A stretch of 64,000 bases of DNA from NCBI RefSeq assembly GCF_001544615.1, contig NZ_FCNV02000006.1:186001-250000 (forward strand), given 5' to 3'. The stretch comes from Caballeronia concitans. GTDB lineage: Bacteria; Pseudomonadota; Gammaproteobacteria; Burkholderiales; Burkholderiaceae. Every line of letters begins with the position of its first letter. Within the stretch, counting starts at the first letter, position 1. The notes beneath the pieces are model-generated. The model saw nothing but the letters and a program-made list of their open reading frames with translations, was not told the DNA's origin and ran no database searches. Shown piece after piece: positions 25,870 to 34,606 of the stretch. The translations under genes and the position numbers were made by a program.

Positions 25870-26955
25870 ATGGTATATGCCAATGGTATGGGCCGGCTGC
25901 AAGTCGTGCGCCCGCCCGAGCCCGGCGCGCGGTCCGCCGACATGGCAAAGCGGATCGGCATTCTGGTCTTCGAGGACTTCTCTCTCGTCGAAGTCAGTTC
26001 GATCTCCGAGGTCTTCTCGCTTGCCAATGAGTTGTGCCCCGCGCCGGACGATTCGCGCGGCCAACGTGAGCAACCGCACGCTTCTTCAACATCGTTTGCA
26101 GAAACGCCGAACTATTCGCTGCAGTTCGTGTCCAGCGAAGGAGGCAGCGTCGCGAGCAGTTGTTCCATGCGCGTCTGGACCGAAAGCCTCGACGCGCGAT
26201 GGATGAACGAGTGCGACGCGCTCTTCATCGCGGGCGGCCCCGGCGCACGGCGCGCGCGCCACGATGCGCTGCTGAAGAAGCAGCTCGGCCGCATCGCGCC
26301 GAAGGTTCCGTTCATCAAGGCAATCGGCGAAGGCGCCCACCTTCTCGCGGCATCGAATCTGACGCTGCAGAACCGCTCGCTCGATTTCGCCGATGAACCG
26401 GCGGCGGAAGCCATGTCGCCGGCATTGTCGAATGCGCTCTTGATCGCCGAGCAGACGCTCTCGCTCGACGACCCGAAAGGGCCGATCGCCGCGGCGCTGT
26501 CCATGGTCAAGCGCGATTACGGCGCGGCGGTCGCGCGCGAAGTATCGGAACGATCGATACCCGGCGCGTGGCAAAAGCTCGCCATGGTGCTCGACGACAC
26601 CGACGGCGGCGGCGTGCGTCAGAAGATCGACGCGGCCGCGCGCTGGATCCGCGAGAATTACGTGCGGCCGATTTCGATCACCGATGCCGCACGCGTCGCC
26701 GCGATGAGCGAACGCAACTTTCTGCGTCGCTTCAAGGCGCAAATCGGCCTGACGCCGTCGGAATACTTGCTGCGCGCGCGGCTCGATGCGAGCTGCATGC
26801 TGCTCGCCGCCACCGATCTGCCCGTGGACAAGATCGCGCGGCGTTGCGGCGCGGGCAGCGGCGACGGCCTCGCGAAAATTTTTCGCAAACGGCTCTCGAT
26901 CTCACCGACCGAATATCGCATGGCGGGACGCCGCAAACAGGCGGACAGCTCGTAG
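25870..26955 (+). CDS. second GlxA-type AraC family transcriptional regulator
   Basis: This 361-aa protein is a paralogue of the regulator at 19095. It has a DJ-1/PfpI-like domain (RIGILVFEDFSLVEVSSISE, DALFIAGGPGARRA) and a C-terminal AraC-type HTH (ISITDAARVAAMSERNFLRR, ARRCGAGSGDGLAKIFRKRL, ISPTEYRMAG). The nucleophile-elbow position reads AIGEG, again without Cys. ATG 25870 follows AGGAGA with a 6-nt spacer; an upstream in-frame ATG at 25795 lacks this. It is divergent from galU (about 355 bp upstream region) and followed closely by a PAP2-like gene. A role in EPS control is inferred from its position and its paralogue. Confidence 0.9.
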   Translation: MVYANGMGRLQVVRPPEPGARSADMAKRIGILVFEDFSLVEVSSISEVFSLANELCPAPDDSRGQREQPHASSTSFAETPNYSLQFVSSEGGSVASSCSMRVWTESLDARWMNECDALFIAGGPGARRARHDALLKKQLGRIAPKVPFIKAIGEGAHLLAASNLTLQNRSLDFADEPAAEAMSPALSNALLIAEQTLSLDDPKGPIAAALSMVKRDYGAAVAREVSERSIPGAWQKLAMVLDDTDGGGVRQKIDAAARWIRENYVRPISITDAARVAAMSERNFLRRFKAQIGLTPSEYLLRARLDASCMLLAATDLPVDKIARRCGAGSGDGLAKIFRKRLSISPTEYRMAGRRKQADSS

Positions 26956-26990
26956 CCGTTTCAACACTGCGATACCTAAAACGGACACGT

Positions 26991-27581
26991 ATGGAAACAA
27001 AGGTACTCTGGATTTGTTCGAACCTCGGGGATGCGGCGCTGACATTGCCGCTCGCGCTCGTCTGCGCGTTGTGGCTCCGCACGGTGGATTTTCGGCTCGC
27101 GCTGCGCTGGGCCGCGCTGCTCGGCGCAGGCATGGGGCTCGTCGGCCTGTCGAAGATTCTCTATGCAGGCTGCGGGCTCGAAGTCTCCGCCCTCAACTTC
27201 CGGATGATCAGCGGGCACACGATGCTCGCCGCATCCATCTACACGGTCGCGGGCGCGCTGCTGTTCGGCAGCCTCGGCGGCGCGTGGTATCGGCTGGGCG
27301 CGGCGGGCGGCCTCGCGCTCGCGGCCATGATCGGCGCGAGCCGCATCATTCAGGATGCGCATACGCCGAGCGAAGTCGTCGCCGGCTGGATACTCGGCGC
27401 CGCCATCGCCGCGATGCTGCTCGTGCGCGTGTTCGAGCAGCCGCGCAAGATGCCGCGCGCGGCGGTCGCGGGCGTCGGGCTGCTCGCGGTGTCGTCGATT
27501 GCGTATGGGCATCACGCGCCGTTTCAGGCGCTCATCGAACATTACTCGTGGTGGCTCTGCCGGGGCCTCGGCCTCTCCTGA
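26991..27581 (+). CDS. PAP2-family membrane phosphatase-like protein
   Basis: This membrane protein of 196 aa has about five to six helices and PAP2 superfamily motifs: MISGHTMLAASIY (the S-G-H motif, with Met-Ile in place of Pro-Ser) and SRIIQDAHTPSEVVAGW, matching S-R-x5-H-x3-D/E. Such proteins dephosphorylate phosphatidic acid or undecaprenyl pyrophosphate at the periplasmic face, which would recycle the lipid carrier for the polysaccharide systems here (inference). The expected first motif K-x6-RP is not obvious; KILYAGCGLEVSALNFR is the corresponding place. ATG 26991 was chosen; sequence upstream in this frame is the out-of-frame 3' part of the regulator gene. Confidence 0.85.
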   Translation: METKVLWICSNLGDAALTLPLALVCALWLRTVDFRLALRWAALLGAGMGLVGLSKILYAGCGLEVSALNFRMISGHTMLAASIYTVAGALLFGSLGGAWYRLGAAGGLALAAMIGASRIIQDAHTPSEVVAGWILGAAIAAMLLVRVFEQPRKMPRAAVAGVGLLAVSSIAYGHHAPFQALIEHYSWWLCRGLGLS

Positions 27582-27691
27582 GCAAAGCGGCGAGGTCGTG
27601 AGTATGATGCCCGCTTGATTCGCAGGCTCATACACGCCGCGCGCCCGATGACGGTTCGTCACGCGCGCGGCCAAGACTTCGGACATCGAGC

Positions 27692-28615
27692 ATGGACCGC
27701 TTCCTCGCAATGAAAGTGTTCGCGCGCGTCGTCGAATCGGGCAGTTTCTCGAAAGCCGCCGACGCGCTTCGCCTTCCGCCCGCGAGCGTGTCGCGCACGC
27801 TGCAGGCGCTCGAAGCGCATCTCGGCGCGCGGCTCCTGAACCGCACGACGCGCAGCATCAGCATCACCGAAGACGGCGAAGCCTATTACGAGCGATGCGT
27901 GCGCGTGCTCGGCGAAGTCGACGACATGGAAGCGTCGCTGTCGCATTCGAAGCTGAGTCCCAAGGGCAACGTGAAGGTCAGCCTGCCGCAAGTGATGGCG
28001 AAGAGCACCATCATTCCCGCGCTGCCTGAGTTCTTCGCGGCGTATCCGGATATCGGCGTCGAATTGCTGTTGACCGACCGCCAGGTGGATCTCGTCGAAG
28101 ATGCGGTCGATTGCGTCGTGCGCGTCGGCGCGATCGGCGATGTCGGGCTGGTGGCGAAACGCATCGGCGCCTATACGCAGATCACGTGCGCATCGCCGGG
28201 ATACATCGAACGATATGGCGAGCCGCACACGCTCGACGATCTCGACCGGCATCTCGCCGTCGGCTACGTGCTCAACAAGTCGGGGCGCGTGCGGAACTGG
28301 GAATTCGTCGTCGATGGCGAAGCGCGCAGCATCGCGCTCAAGCACAAGATCGCCGTCAACGATGGCGATTCATACATCGCATGCGGCCTCGCGGGACTCG
28401 GGCTGATCCAGAGTTCGAGCTACACGCTCGCGCCTTACCTGCAAAGCGGCGCGCTGCGGCGCGTGCTGACGGACTATCCGGCGCATCCGCGCGTGGTGTC
28501 GGTACTGTATGCGGCGAACCGGCATCAGCCGCGCCGCGTGCGCGTGTTCATCGACTGGGTCGCGGAGTTGTATGCGCGGTTGCCGGCGTTTCAGCAAGAC
28601 GCGAAGGCGCAGTGA
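27692..28615 (+). CDS. LysR family transcriptional regulator
   Basis: The 307-aa protein has the winged HTH of LysR regulators at the N-terminus (VFARVVESGSFSKAADALRL, PPASVSRTLQALEAHLGARL, LNRTTRSISITEDGEAYYER) and a substrate-binding effector domain with VKVSLPQVMAKSTIIPALPE and CGLAGLGLIQSSSYTLAP. It belongs to the subgroup that often controls oxidoreductase or efflux genes. Its stop is 4 bp from that of the convergent WbpM-like gene. There is no nearby divergent target gene, so the regulon is unknown. Confidence 0.94.
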   Translation: MDRFLAMKVFARVVESGSFSKAADALRLPPASVSRTLQALEAHLGARLLNRTTRSISITEDGEAYYERCVRVLGEVDDMEASLSHSKLSPKGNVKVSLPQVMAKSTIIPALPEFFAAYPDIGVELLLTDRQVDLVEDAVDCVVRVGAIGDVGLVAKRIGAYTQITCASPGYIERYGEPHTLDDLDRHLAVGYVLNKSGRVRNWEFVVDGEARSIALKHKIAVNDGDSYIACGLAGLGLIQSSSYTLAPYLQSGALRRVLTDYPAHPRVVSVLYAANRHQPRRVRVFIDWVAELYARLPAFQQDAKAQ

Positions 28616-28619
28616 TACT

Positions 28620-30527
28620 TCAGCCCGCCGCCTCGCGTCCGGTCGCTGCGTTCGCTGCCTTGGCGACCTGCACGCTCTGCAATACAGGCGCGACAGCGGT
28701 CTGATATTCGGGCACCCAGCGGCGCAGATCGCGGCGCACTTCGTCGTCCGACAACACGCGATGCTGCATCAGCCAGGGCAATAGCTCGTCGATGAACGCA
28801 TCCGGCACGCCCCGCGCCTGCGCGATCCGCAGCTTCGGATGCGGCGTGCGCGTGGTGGTTTCGTCGTCGGCAAGGAGTTCTTCGTAGAGCTTTTCGCCGG
28901 GACGCAAGCCCGTGAACACGATGCGAATCTGCTCTTCGCTATAGCCGTAGAGCCGAATCAGGTCGCGCGCCAGATCGACGATCTTCACCGGCTGCCCCAT
29001 GTCGAGAATGAAAATCTCGCCGCCCCGCCCCATGCTCGATGCCTGCAGCACGAGTTGCGCGGCCTCGGGAATGGTCATGAAGAAACGCGTAATTTCGGGA
29101 TGCGTGACCGTGACAGGACCGCCCTTCGCGATCTGCTGCTGGAACTTCGGGATCACGCTGCCCGCGCTGCCGAGCACGTTGCCGAAGCGCACGGTCTCGA
29201 ACTGCGTGCGCGGCGCGGTCTGCTGCAGCGCCTGACACGCCATTTCCGCGAGACGCTTGCTCGCGCCCATCACGTTGGTCGGGTTGACGGCCTTGTCGGT
29301 GGAAATGAGCACGAAATGGCGGACGTCGTGACGAATGGCCGCACGCGCGACGCGCAGCGTGCCGAGCACGTTGTTGCGCACGGCCTGCCACGCGTTCTGC
29401 TCCTCCATCAGCGGCACGTGCTTGTAGGCGGCGGCGTGGAAGACGATATGCGGCGTGAAGCGCGCCATGGTCTGATCGAGCAGCAGCGAATCCTTCGCGT
29501 CGCCGACGACCGGCACCACCGACAACTCCGGAAACCTCTCGTGCAGCTCTTCGATCAGGCGATACATCGCGTATTCGCTGAGATCGTAGGCAATGAGTTG
29601 CGCCGGCGAAAAGCGCAGGATCTGGCGGCACAGCTCGGAGCCGATCGACCCGCCCGCGCCCGTCACCATGACGACGCGACCGTGCAGCAATTGCTCGACG
29701 TGCGGCATGTCGATCTTGACAGGCTCGCGGCCCAGCAGGTCTTCGAGGTCGATCTGCCGCACGCGCGACAGGAAACCGCCCTCGCCCTGCGTCAACTGAT
29801 TGAGCGCGGGCAGCACCATCACCTTGACGCCCGCGCGCACGCACAATGTGGCGACGCGGCGCTGTTCATCGACGGAAGCGGACGGAATTGCGATGATCGC
29901 GTAATCGGTCTTGTACTGCTCCGCGATCTTCGCCAAATCGCCGAACGAGCCGAGCACTTTGTGGCCGAGCACTTCGCGGCCTTGCTTGGAGGAATCGTCA
30001 TCGAGCAGGCCGACGAGACGCCATTCCGACGAACGCGCCAGTTCGCGCGCGAGCATCGCGCCGGCCGTGCCCGCGCCGAGCACGATCACGGGCTTGCCCT
30101 GCCCGACCAGACCGCCATACAGATAAAACTCCTTCCCCGCGCGATACAGCGCACGCGCGCCGCCCATCGCGAGAAAGAGGAACAGCGGCTCGACGATCAG
30201 CACGGACCGCGGGATGACAGGAATCGGCTGCAGCAGCACCGCGCCGATCATCACGACGAGCGCGCCGACCACGACCGACTTCGAGATGCGCATCAGGTCC
30301 GGCAGGCTCGCGAACACCCACATGCCGCGATACAGCCCGAACACGCGGAACATCACGCCGTAGACGGGCAGCACCCAGATGAGCGCGACGAGCGCGCCGT
30401 GCTCGAACTCCGGCGGCACCGAACCGTTGAAGCGGATCAGGTAGGCGACGAGCCACGTCGCCGCCACCGAGAGAAGGTCGAAGGTGAAGGCGCCTGCGGA
30501 AAGCCACGAAGCCTTGAATCGAATCAT
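28620..30527 (-). CDS. WbpM/CapD-type nucleotide-sugar 4,6-dehydratase
   Basis: The 635-aa protein has four N-terminal membrane helices (starting SWLSAGAFTFDLLSVAATWL), a first Rossmann domain (VLGAGTAGAMLARELARSSE) and a second SDR domain (MVTGAGGSIGSELCRQILRF). The catalytic stretch STDKAVNPTNVMGASKRLAE has Met in place of Tyr, the M-x3-K form known for WbpM. FMTIPEAAQLVLQAS and GEIFILDMGQPVKI follow. WbpM makes UDP-4-keto-6-deoxy-GlcNAc for FucNAc/QuiNAc in O-antigens; the Burkholderia counterpart is WbiI. ATG 30527 overlaps the upstream stop (ATGA), which fixes the start; frames reaching further upstream overlap that gene. It is the last gene of the cluster's left arm. Confidence 0.94.
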   Translation of the reverse strand: MIRFKASWLSAGAFTFDLLSVAATWLVAYLIRFNGSVPPEFEHGALVALIWVLPVYGVMFRVFGLYRGMWVFASLPDLMRISKSVVVGALVVMIGAVLLQPIPVIPRSVLIVEPLFLFLAMGGARALYRAGKEFYLYGGLVGQGKPVIVLGAGTAGAMLARELARSSEWRLVGLLDDDSSKQGREVLGHKVLGSFGDLAKIAEQYKTDYAIIAIPSASVDEQRRVATLCVRAGVKVMVLPALNQLTQGEGGFLSRVRQIDLEDLLGREPVKIDMPHVEQLLHGRVVMVTGAGGSIGSELCRQILRFSPAQLIAYDLSEYAMYRLIEELHERFPELSVVPVVGDAKDSLLLDQTMARFTPHIVFHAAAYKHVPLMEEQNAWQAVRNNVLGTLRVARAAIRHDVRHFVLISTDKAVNPTNVMGASKRLAEMACQALQQTAPRTQFETVRFGNVLGSAGSVIPKFQQQIAKGGPVTVTHPEITRFFMTIPEAAQLVLQASSMGRGGEIFILDMGQPVKIVDLARDLIRLYGYSEEQIRIVFTGLRPGEKLYEELLADDETTTRTPHPKLRIAQARGVPDAFIDELLPWLMQHRVLSDDEVRRDLRRWVPEYQTAVAPVLQSVQVAKAANAATGREAAG

Positions 30528-31573
30528 CCGCGTACACCTCGAGATTGTTCGGATAGATGCGCCCGATGGCGCCGCCAGCTTGCATCGACGACGAGACCCG
30601 CCGCCACGAGCACGATGACCCACGTCGCGACCGCCGCCCACTGCCCCGCCGGCGACCACGCGAGCGCTCCGTTGGCGAGCGCGACGCCCGCGAGCATCAG
30701 CGCGTACCACGCGAGCGCGGTCCGCGCGTGGCCGGCGCCCATCTGCACCATGCGTTGATAATAGTGCTCGCGATGCGCCTGCCAGAACTTCTCGCCGCGC
30801 GCGAGCCGCCGCAGCAGCGTGACGGACGCATCCGCGATGAACGGCGCAAACACGAGCGCCGGGAACCACACCGGCCACGTACCTTTCAGCCAGCCCCAGT
30901 AACCGAATGCTCCTGCAAGGAATCCTAGGGGAATCGACCCCGAATCGCCTAGGAAAATCCGTGCCGGATGGAAATTGAAGAGCAGAAAGCCTGCCGCCGC
31001 CCCGGCGATCGCCGCGCTGGCGATGCCCAGATCGATTTGCGGCACCGGTCCCGAGAGCGCGGCGACGGCGTAACCGCCGAATCCGAACAGCGCCATGCCG
31101 CCCGCGAGGCCGTCGGAACCGTCCATGAAGTTGTAGAGATTGACGAGCCAGACCATCAGGAAGCCGACGGCCACGAGCGCCCACCACGGCGCCGGCGCGG
31201 GATTCAGCGCAATCAACAGCGCGACCGCGACGACGTGCGCGCCGAAGCGCACGCGCGCGGGCAAGCCGCGACGGTCATCGATCTGCGATACGGCGGCGAG
31301 CGCGGCGGCGAGGAGCGCGGCGAGCCACATCGAGCGCGTGAGCATCAACATGGCGATGACGCCGACCGGCACGATGCCCCATCCGCCGACGCGCGGCGTG
31401 GGACGCGTGTGCAGAGAACGATCGTTCGGAATGTCCGTGGCGAGCCGCCAGGCAAGCCCGGTGCGCAGCAGCAGGAACAGGATCAGCGCGCACGCCGCCA
31501 GCGATGCCGCCGCGACGCACAGTGCGGCGATCCAAGGCGAATCGACGACGAAGGGGGACAGCGGGGCACTCAT
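30524..31573 (-). CDS. WecA/WbiH-like undecaprenyl-phosphate sugar-1-phosphate transferase
   Basis: The 349-aa GT4-type polyprenyl transferase (MraY/WecA family) has about ten membrane helices. Signature loops are IPNDRSLHTRPTPRVGGWGI (N-terminal HxxPxPRxGG), SQIDDRRGLP (DDxxxL), NLYNFMDGSDGLAGGMALFG (NxxNxxDGxDGLA) and PARIFLGDSGSIPLGFLAGA (FxGDSGS). It transfers a HexNAc-1-phosphate to undecaprenyl phosphate and so starts O-antigen synthesis in loci with a WbpM partner (WbpL/WbiH type). It overlaps the dehydratase gene by 4 bp. It is distinct from the WcaJ-type initiating enzyme of the EPS locus, so the two polymers have separate initiating steps. Confidence 0.94.
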   Translation of the reverse strand: MSAPLSPFVVDSPWIAALCVAAASLAACALILFLLLRTGLAWRLATDIPNDRSLHTRPTPRVGGWGIVPVGVIAMLMLTRSMWLAALLAAALAAVSQIDDRRGLPARVRFGAHVVAVALLIALNPAPAPWWALVAVGFLMVWLVNLYNFMDGSDGLAGGMALFGFGGYAVAALSGPVPQIDLGIASAAIAGAAAGFLLFNFHPARIFLGDSGSIPLGFLAGAFGYWGWLKGTWPVWFPALVFAPFIADASVTLLRRLARGEKFWQAHREHYYQRMVQMGAGHARTALAWYALMLAGVALANGALAWSPAGQWAAVATWVIVLVAAGLVVDASWRRHRAHLSEQSRGVRG

Positions 31574-31673
31574 TTCCCGGAATTGCCTACGTTTATGTTC
31601 TTTTGACTAGGCGAATCATGCCGGTTTCCGGCCGATCCGCGTGTTACTGCCGCCTTTCGGGTGTTACGGGACG

Positions 31674-32627
31674 TTAGCCTTTTTCCGAACGCTCCCGGTT
31701 CCTCAGAAACCACGCGGCGGTGGCAGCCAATCCCGCGTCGAGCGAGAACGGAGGGCGCCAGCCTAGCACATCCCGGATATGGGACGAATCCACGCACAAG
31801 CTGCCCGTAAGACGCTCGATCTGCGCCGTTTTGCCCGTCAGCCGCCCCGCCGCTTTCAGGATGCCGACTGGCACCGGAACCAGGCGCGCCGGCCGGTTCA
31901 GATGATGCCCGAGCCGGCGCGCGAGTTCGGCGACGCCGGGATCTTCGCCATCGGTGACGTGGAAGAGCTGGTTCGCGGCGCGCGGATGTGTCGCGCATTC
32001 GACGATCGCGCTCGCGAGGTTGTCGACGTAGACGAGGCTTCGTTGCGCCGTGACCGCGCCGATTGGCAGCGGGATGCCTTTCGCGATGGCGCGCATCAGC
32101 GCCAGAAAGTTCGCGCGCACTTCGGGGCCGTAGACGAGCGGCGGGCGCACGATCACGATCTCCAGCCCCGTGCGCGCGCCGAATTCCTGCAGCATGACTT
32201 CGGCTTCGGCTTTGGATACACCGTAGGGATCGGGCGGACGGCGTTCGTCGGTTTCGGTCAGCGGTCGGCCGTCGTCGAGTTCCGCGAGCGCCTTGATGCT
32301 GCTCACGAAGACGAAGCGCGTGGCGCCGGCGCTGTGCGCGGCGTCGGCGGTTTTGAGCGCGCCGTCGACGTTGACGGCGCGGAAAGCGGCGAGCGGATCG
32401 GCGGCGGCGTCGTTCATCACGTGGACGCGCGCGGCCAGATGGATCACGGATGCGCAGCCTTCGAAGACGGCGGGCGTGATGGCGTCGAGCGAGTTTATTC
32501 GGACGGAATGCGGGCCCGCGCTCTGACGAACGATGCCGAGCGGTTCCCTGCCCCCATCGAGCAAAGCGCGCGTGACCGCACGTCCGACGAAACCGTTCGC
32601 CCCCGTGATGCCGATGCGTTCGCTCAT
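31674..32627 (-). CDS. NAD-dependent epimerase/dehydratase (WbiG/WbpV-like)
   Basis: An extended SDR enzyme of 317 aa: RIGITGANGFVGRAVTRALL (NAD-binding), VIHLAARVHVMNDAAADPLA, FVFVSSIKALAE with the catalytic Ser, and PDPYGVSKAEAEVMLQEF with Tyr-x3-Lys. The HLAARVHVM segment and the overall form resemble WbpV/WbiG, which reduce or epimerise the 4-keto sugar made by WbpM/WbiI. The start at 32627 is fixed by a 4-bp ATGA overlap with the upstream GT2 gene; an ATG four codons earlier is also in frame. With the next two genes it forms the usual dehydratase-reductase-initiator set. Confidence 0.9.
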   Translation of the reverse strand: MSERIGITGANGFVGRAVTRALLDGGREPLGIVRQSAGPHSVRINSLDAITPAVFEGCASVIHLAARVHVMNDAAADPLAAFRAVNVDGALKTADAAHSAGATRFVFVSSIKALAELDDGRPLTETDERRPPDPYGVSKAEAEVMLQEFGARTGLEIVIVRPPLVYGPEVRANFLALMRAIAKGIPLPIGAVTAQRSLVYVDNLASAIVECATHPRAANQLFHVTDGEDPGVAELARRLGHHLNRPARLVPVPVGILKAAGRLTGKTAQIERLTGSLCVDSSHIRDVLGWRPPFSLDAGLAATAAWFLRNRERSEKG

Positions 32628-33472
32628 AGCCACTTCCATCCGAACCGGTTGAAGAACTTGTACGCCGACGCGATGAAGAGCTTGATGTGCGTCCAGCCCT
32701 TGCCCGCCGCGTCGCCGCCATGATGCAGCACGCGCACGGAAGGCACGTAGGCCACGCGCGCGACATCGTGTGCGCGCAGGCTCAGGTCGTAGTCTTCGAA
32801 GTAGAGGAAATAACGCGGGTCGAAACCGTTGAGCTGTTTCAGCACTTCGGTGCGGAACAGCATGAAACAGCCGCTGACGATGGGCGGTTCCCAGACGATG
32901 TTTCTATCGCCGATGACGTCGCGCATTTCGTATCTTGCCAGTCGCGCTTTGAATGGCTTTCTCAGGCTTCGCGGGAGGAAGCCGCGGATGAAGAGGTCGA
33001 AGACGGTCGGGTAGCGGCGGCAGAGGAACTGCTGGCTGCCGTCGTCTTCCAGGATGAACGGGGAAAGCAGGCCGACTTCCGGGTGCGCATCCATGAAGGC
33101 GATTGCCTGCACGAGCGCGTCGCTTTCCAGTTCGATGTCGGGGTTCAGGATCAGGTGGTAGCGGCTCGATGTGCGTTCGATGGCGAGGTTGTGGCCTCGG
33201 CCATAGCCGACGTTGCCCTGGCCTTCGATGACGTGCGTCTTAAGCGCCGTGTCGCCGGCAACCTCGGACAGGCTGAACCCTTCGTCCGTTCCGTTGTTGA
33301 TCAGATACAGCGGCGCAGAGACGCTGAGATCCGCGGGAAACACACAATGCAACGCGTTATCGAGCGTTATCAGCGTGCGTTCAAGAAGCTGCCGATGCGG
33401 CCGGTACACAACGAGGGATACGCTTATCAATTGAGCTGAGCTTGCGCTGGCGTATTGGGAGTTCAACTGCAT
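32624..33472 (-). CDS. GT2 family glycosyltransferase (WbbL/rhamnosyltransferase-like)
   Basis: The 282-aa GT-A enzyme has VSLVVYRPHRQLLERTLITL at the start, NVGYGRGHNLAIERTSSRYH and the metal-binding region HLILNPDIELESDALVQAIA. Further on come VSGCFMLFRTEVLKQLNGFD and RYFLYFEDYDLSLRAHDVAR, the ED-Y acceptor/base segment typical of WbbL-like rhamnosyl and mannosyl transferases. It acts in the cytoplasm on the lipid-linked O-antigen unit. It overlaps the epimerase gene by 4 bp and is the first gene of this block. The sequence upstream (33473 onward) belongs to the low-density island, so the cluster may have been interrupted here. Confidence 0.92.
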   Translation of the reverse strand: MQLNSQYASASSAQLISVSLVVYRPHRQLLERTLITLDNALHCVFPADLSVSAPLYLINNGTDEGFSLSEVAGDTALKTHVIEGQGNVGYGRGHNLAIERTSSRYHLILNPDIELESDALVQAIAFMDAHPEVGLLSPFILEDDGSQQFLCRRYPTVFDLFIRGFLPRSLRKPFKARLARYEMRDVIGDRNIVWEPPIVSGCFMLFRTEVLKQLNGFDPRYFLYFEDYDLSLRAHDVARVAYVPSVRVLHHGGDAAGKGWTHIKLFIASAYKFFNRFGWKWL

Positions 33473-34606
33473 CCTTAGCGACTGAGTTCTGAACGCGCCA
33501 CCCTACTGTCGGACGACGCAGCCGACATTTTCCCTGAAATGAGCCGCGCGTAGGAAATAATCAAACGCGGCTAATGCCGGCGGGATGGATGCGCCGCCCC
33601 TGTCGAAGCCTGCGAACCTCGGTATTTCCCACAAGGTGCTCGTCTCGACGCTCTTCCAAACGTTAGTCAATTTTTCCGCGGGGCAGATGCTTGGGGAGCA
33701 AGCAGCGTATGAAGGTTGTGGCTATGGCAAACGCACGGCCTGCTCTCTCTGATTGGCATAACGCGACTTTCACCGCGTCACCATCACGTTGAAAGAACGA
33801 CGTCTGCCTCGGAGCTCCGATGTAGAGGGACGATTCTGAACAGGTGGACCCAACTGTTCAGATGGCGCCGAAATAGGTTGACGTACCAAGTCCCTCGACG
33901 TACTCGCTGCTTCAACGTCATCTCTTTTTCGGATCCTTTATTGTCGATCACAGCGACCAATACACCTGGCATATTCCGGTCATTCTTTTCGCAATTGGCA
34001 TCTTCCCGGACCAGCAAGATGCCGCAGGTTCTAGCATAAGGTAGCTCCGGTGCGGTGACCGGTACGCATCGCTTCCCCTTTCACGATGAAATTGCACGCA
34101 CAATGACTCCATCACTGGTGCACCACAAAACCTCCTGCAATCAACGACGCGGACATGCGTCGTTGTTATCAGCGTTTAACGCCGCAGCCCGCGCTCTCTC
34201 TTTGCTCTTCTCTAATAGCGTGCAGCGCAAATCCGTTAAATTAATGCGCCTGCGACTTTTGGATGCTGCTTCCGCGAGGGCCTGCGGAGCCTGAGTGCTG
34301 CTGGACACACGCGTGCTATGACTCGCAGTTCCCAACGAAAAGGAGGAGCGACTGAGGATACGTCCGCGCGGACGCCACCGATTAGCTTTGTATTTGTCAC
34401 GACCGATCGCGATCTGTTCAAGCAATTTAGCCGGGGAGGGCTGCTTGCCAGTAAGCCCGCTCATCCGATAGCATGATCCCGACTGCAGTGAGCGACATAC
34501 TGGACAAGTCGATGGCGAGGCATGCGCGGCGCTAAACCCGAAACGATCGTTATTCAATAACACACGTCACGTAAGCAGCAATGCCTAACGGCGACCCAAT
34601 CGCACA
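33473..34606. other. gene-poor island sequence, possible remnants
   Basis: This 1.1-kb stretch has no convincing intact gene. On the minus strand an open frame at 33784-34017 (containing PGVLVAVIDNKGSEKEM) has no usable start; an AGGAGG about 120 bp upstream of it leads only to a GTG that stops after four codons, so a frameshifted gene is possible. Another minus-strand frame at 34141-34563 (140 codons, one C-x2-C) has no ribosome-binding site. Base composition is less GC-rich than the flanks. A 9-bp-stem hairpin is at 34142-34165. Confidence 0.4.

Noticed and set aside
26568-26990. N-terminal extension of the PAP2-like gene
   Set aside because: These codons are an out-of-frame reading of the regulator's HTH region; the membrane protein starts at ATG 26991.
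28839-30758. 639-codon plus-strand open frame opposite the WbpM-like gene
   Set aside because: No known domain, strongly biased to Arg, His and Glu, fully overlapped by a clear gene on the other strand.
33716-34039. 107-codon plus-strand open frame in the left part of the island
   Set aside because: No ribosome-binding site, no recognisable domain, and an overlapping minus-strand frame reads at least as well.
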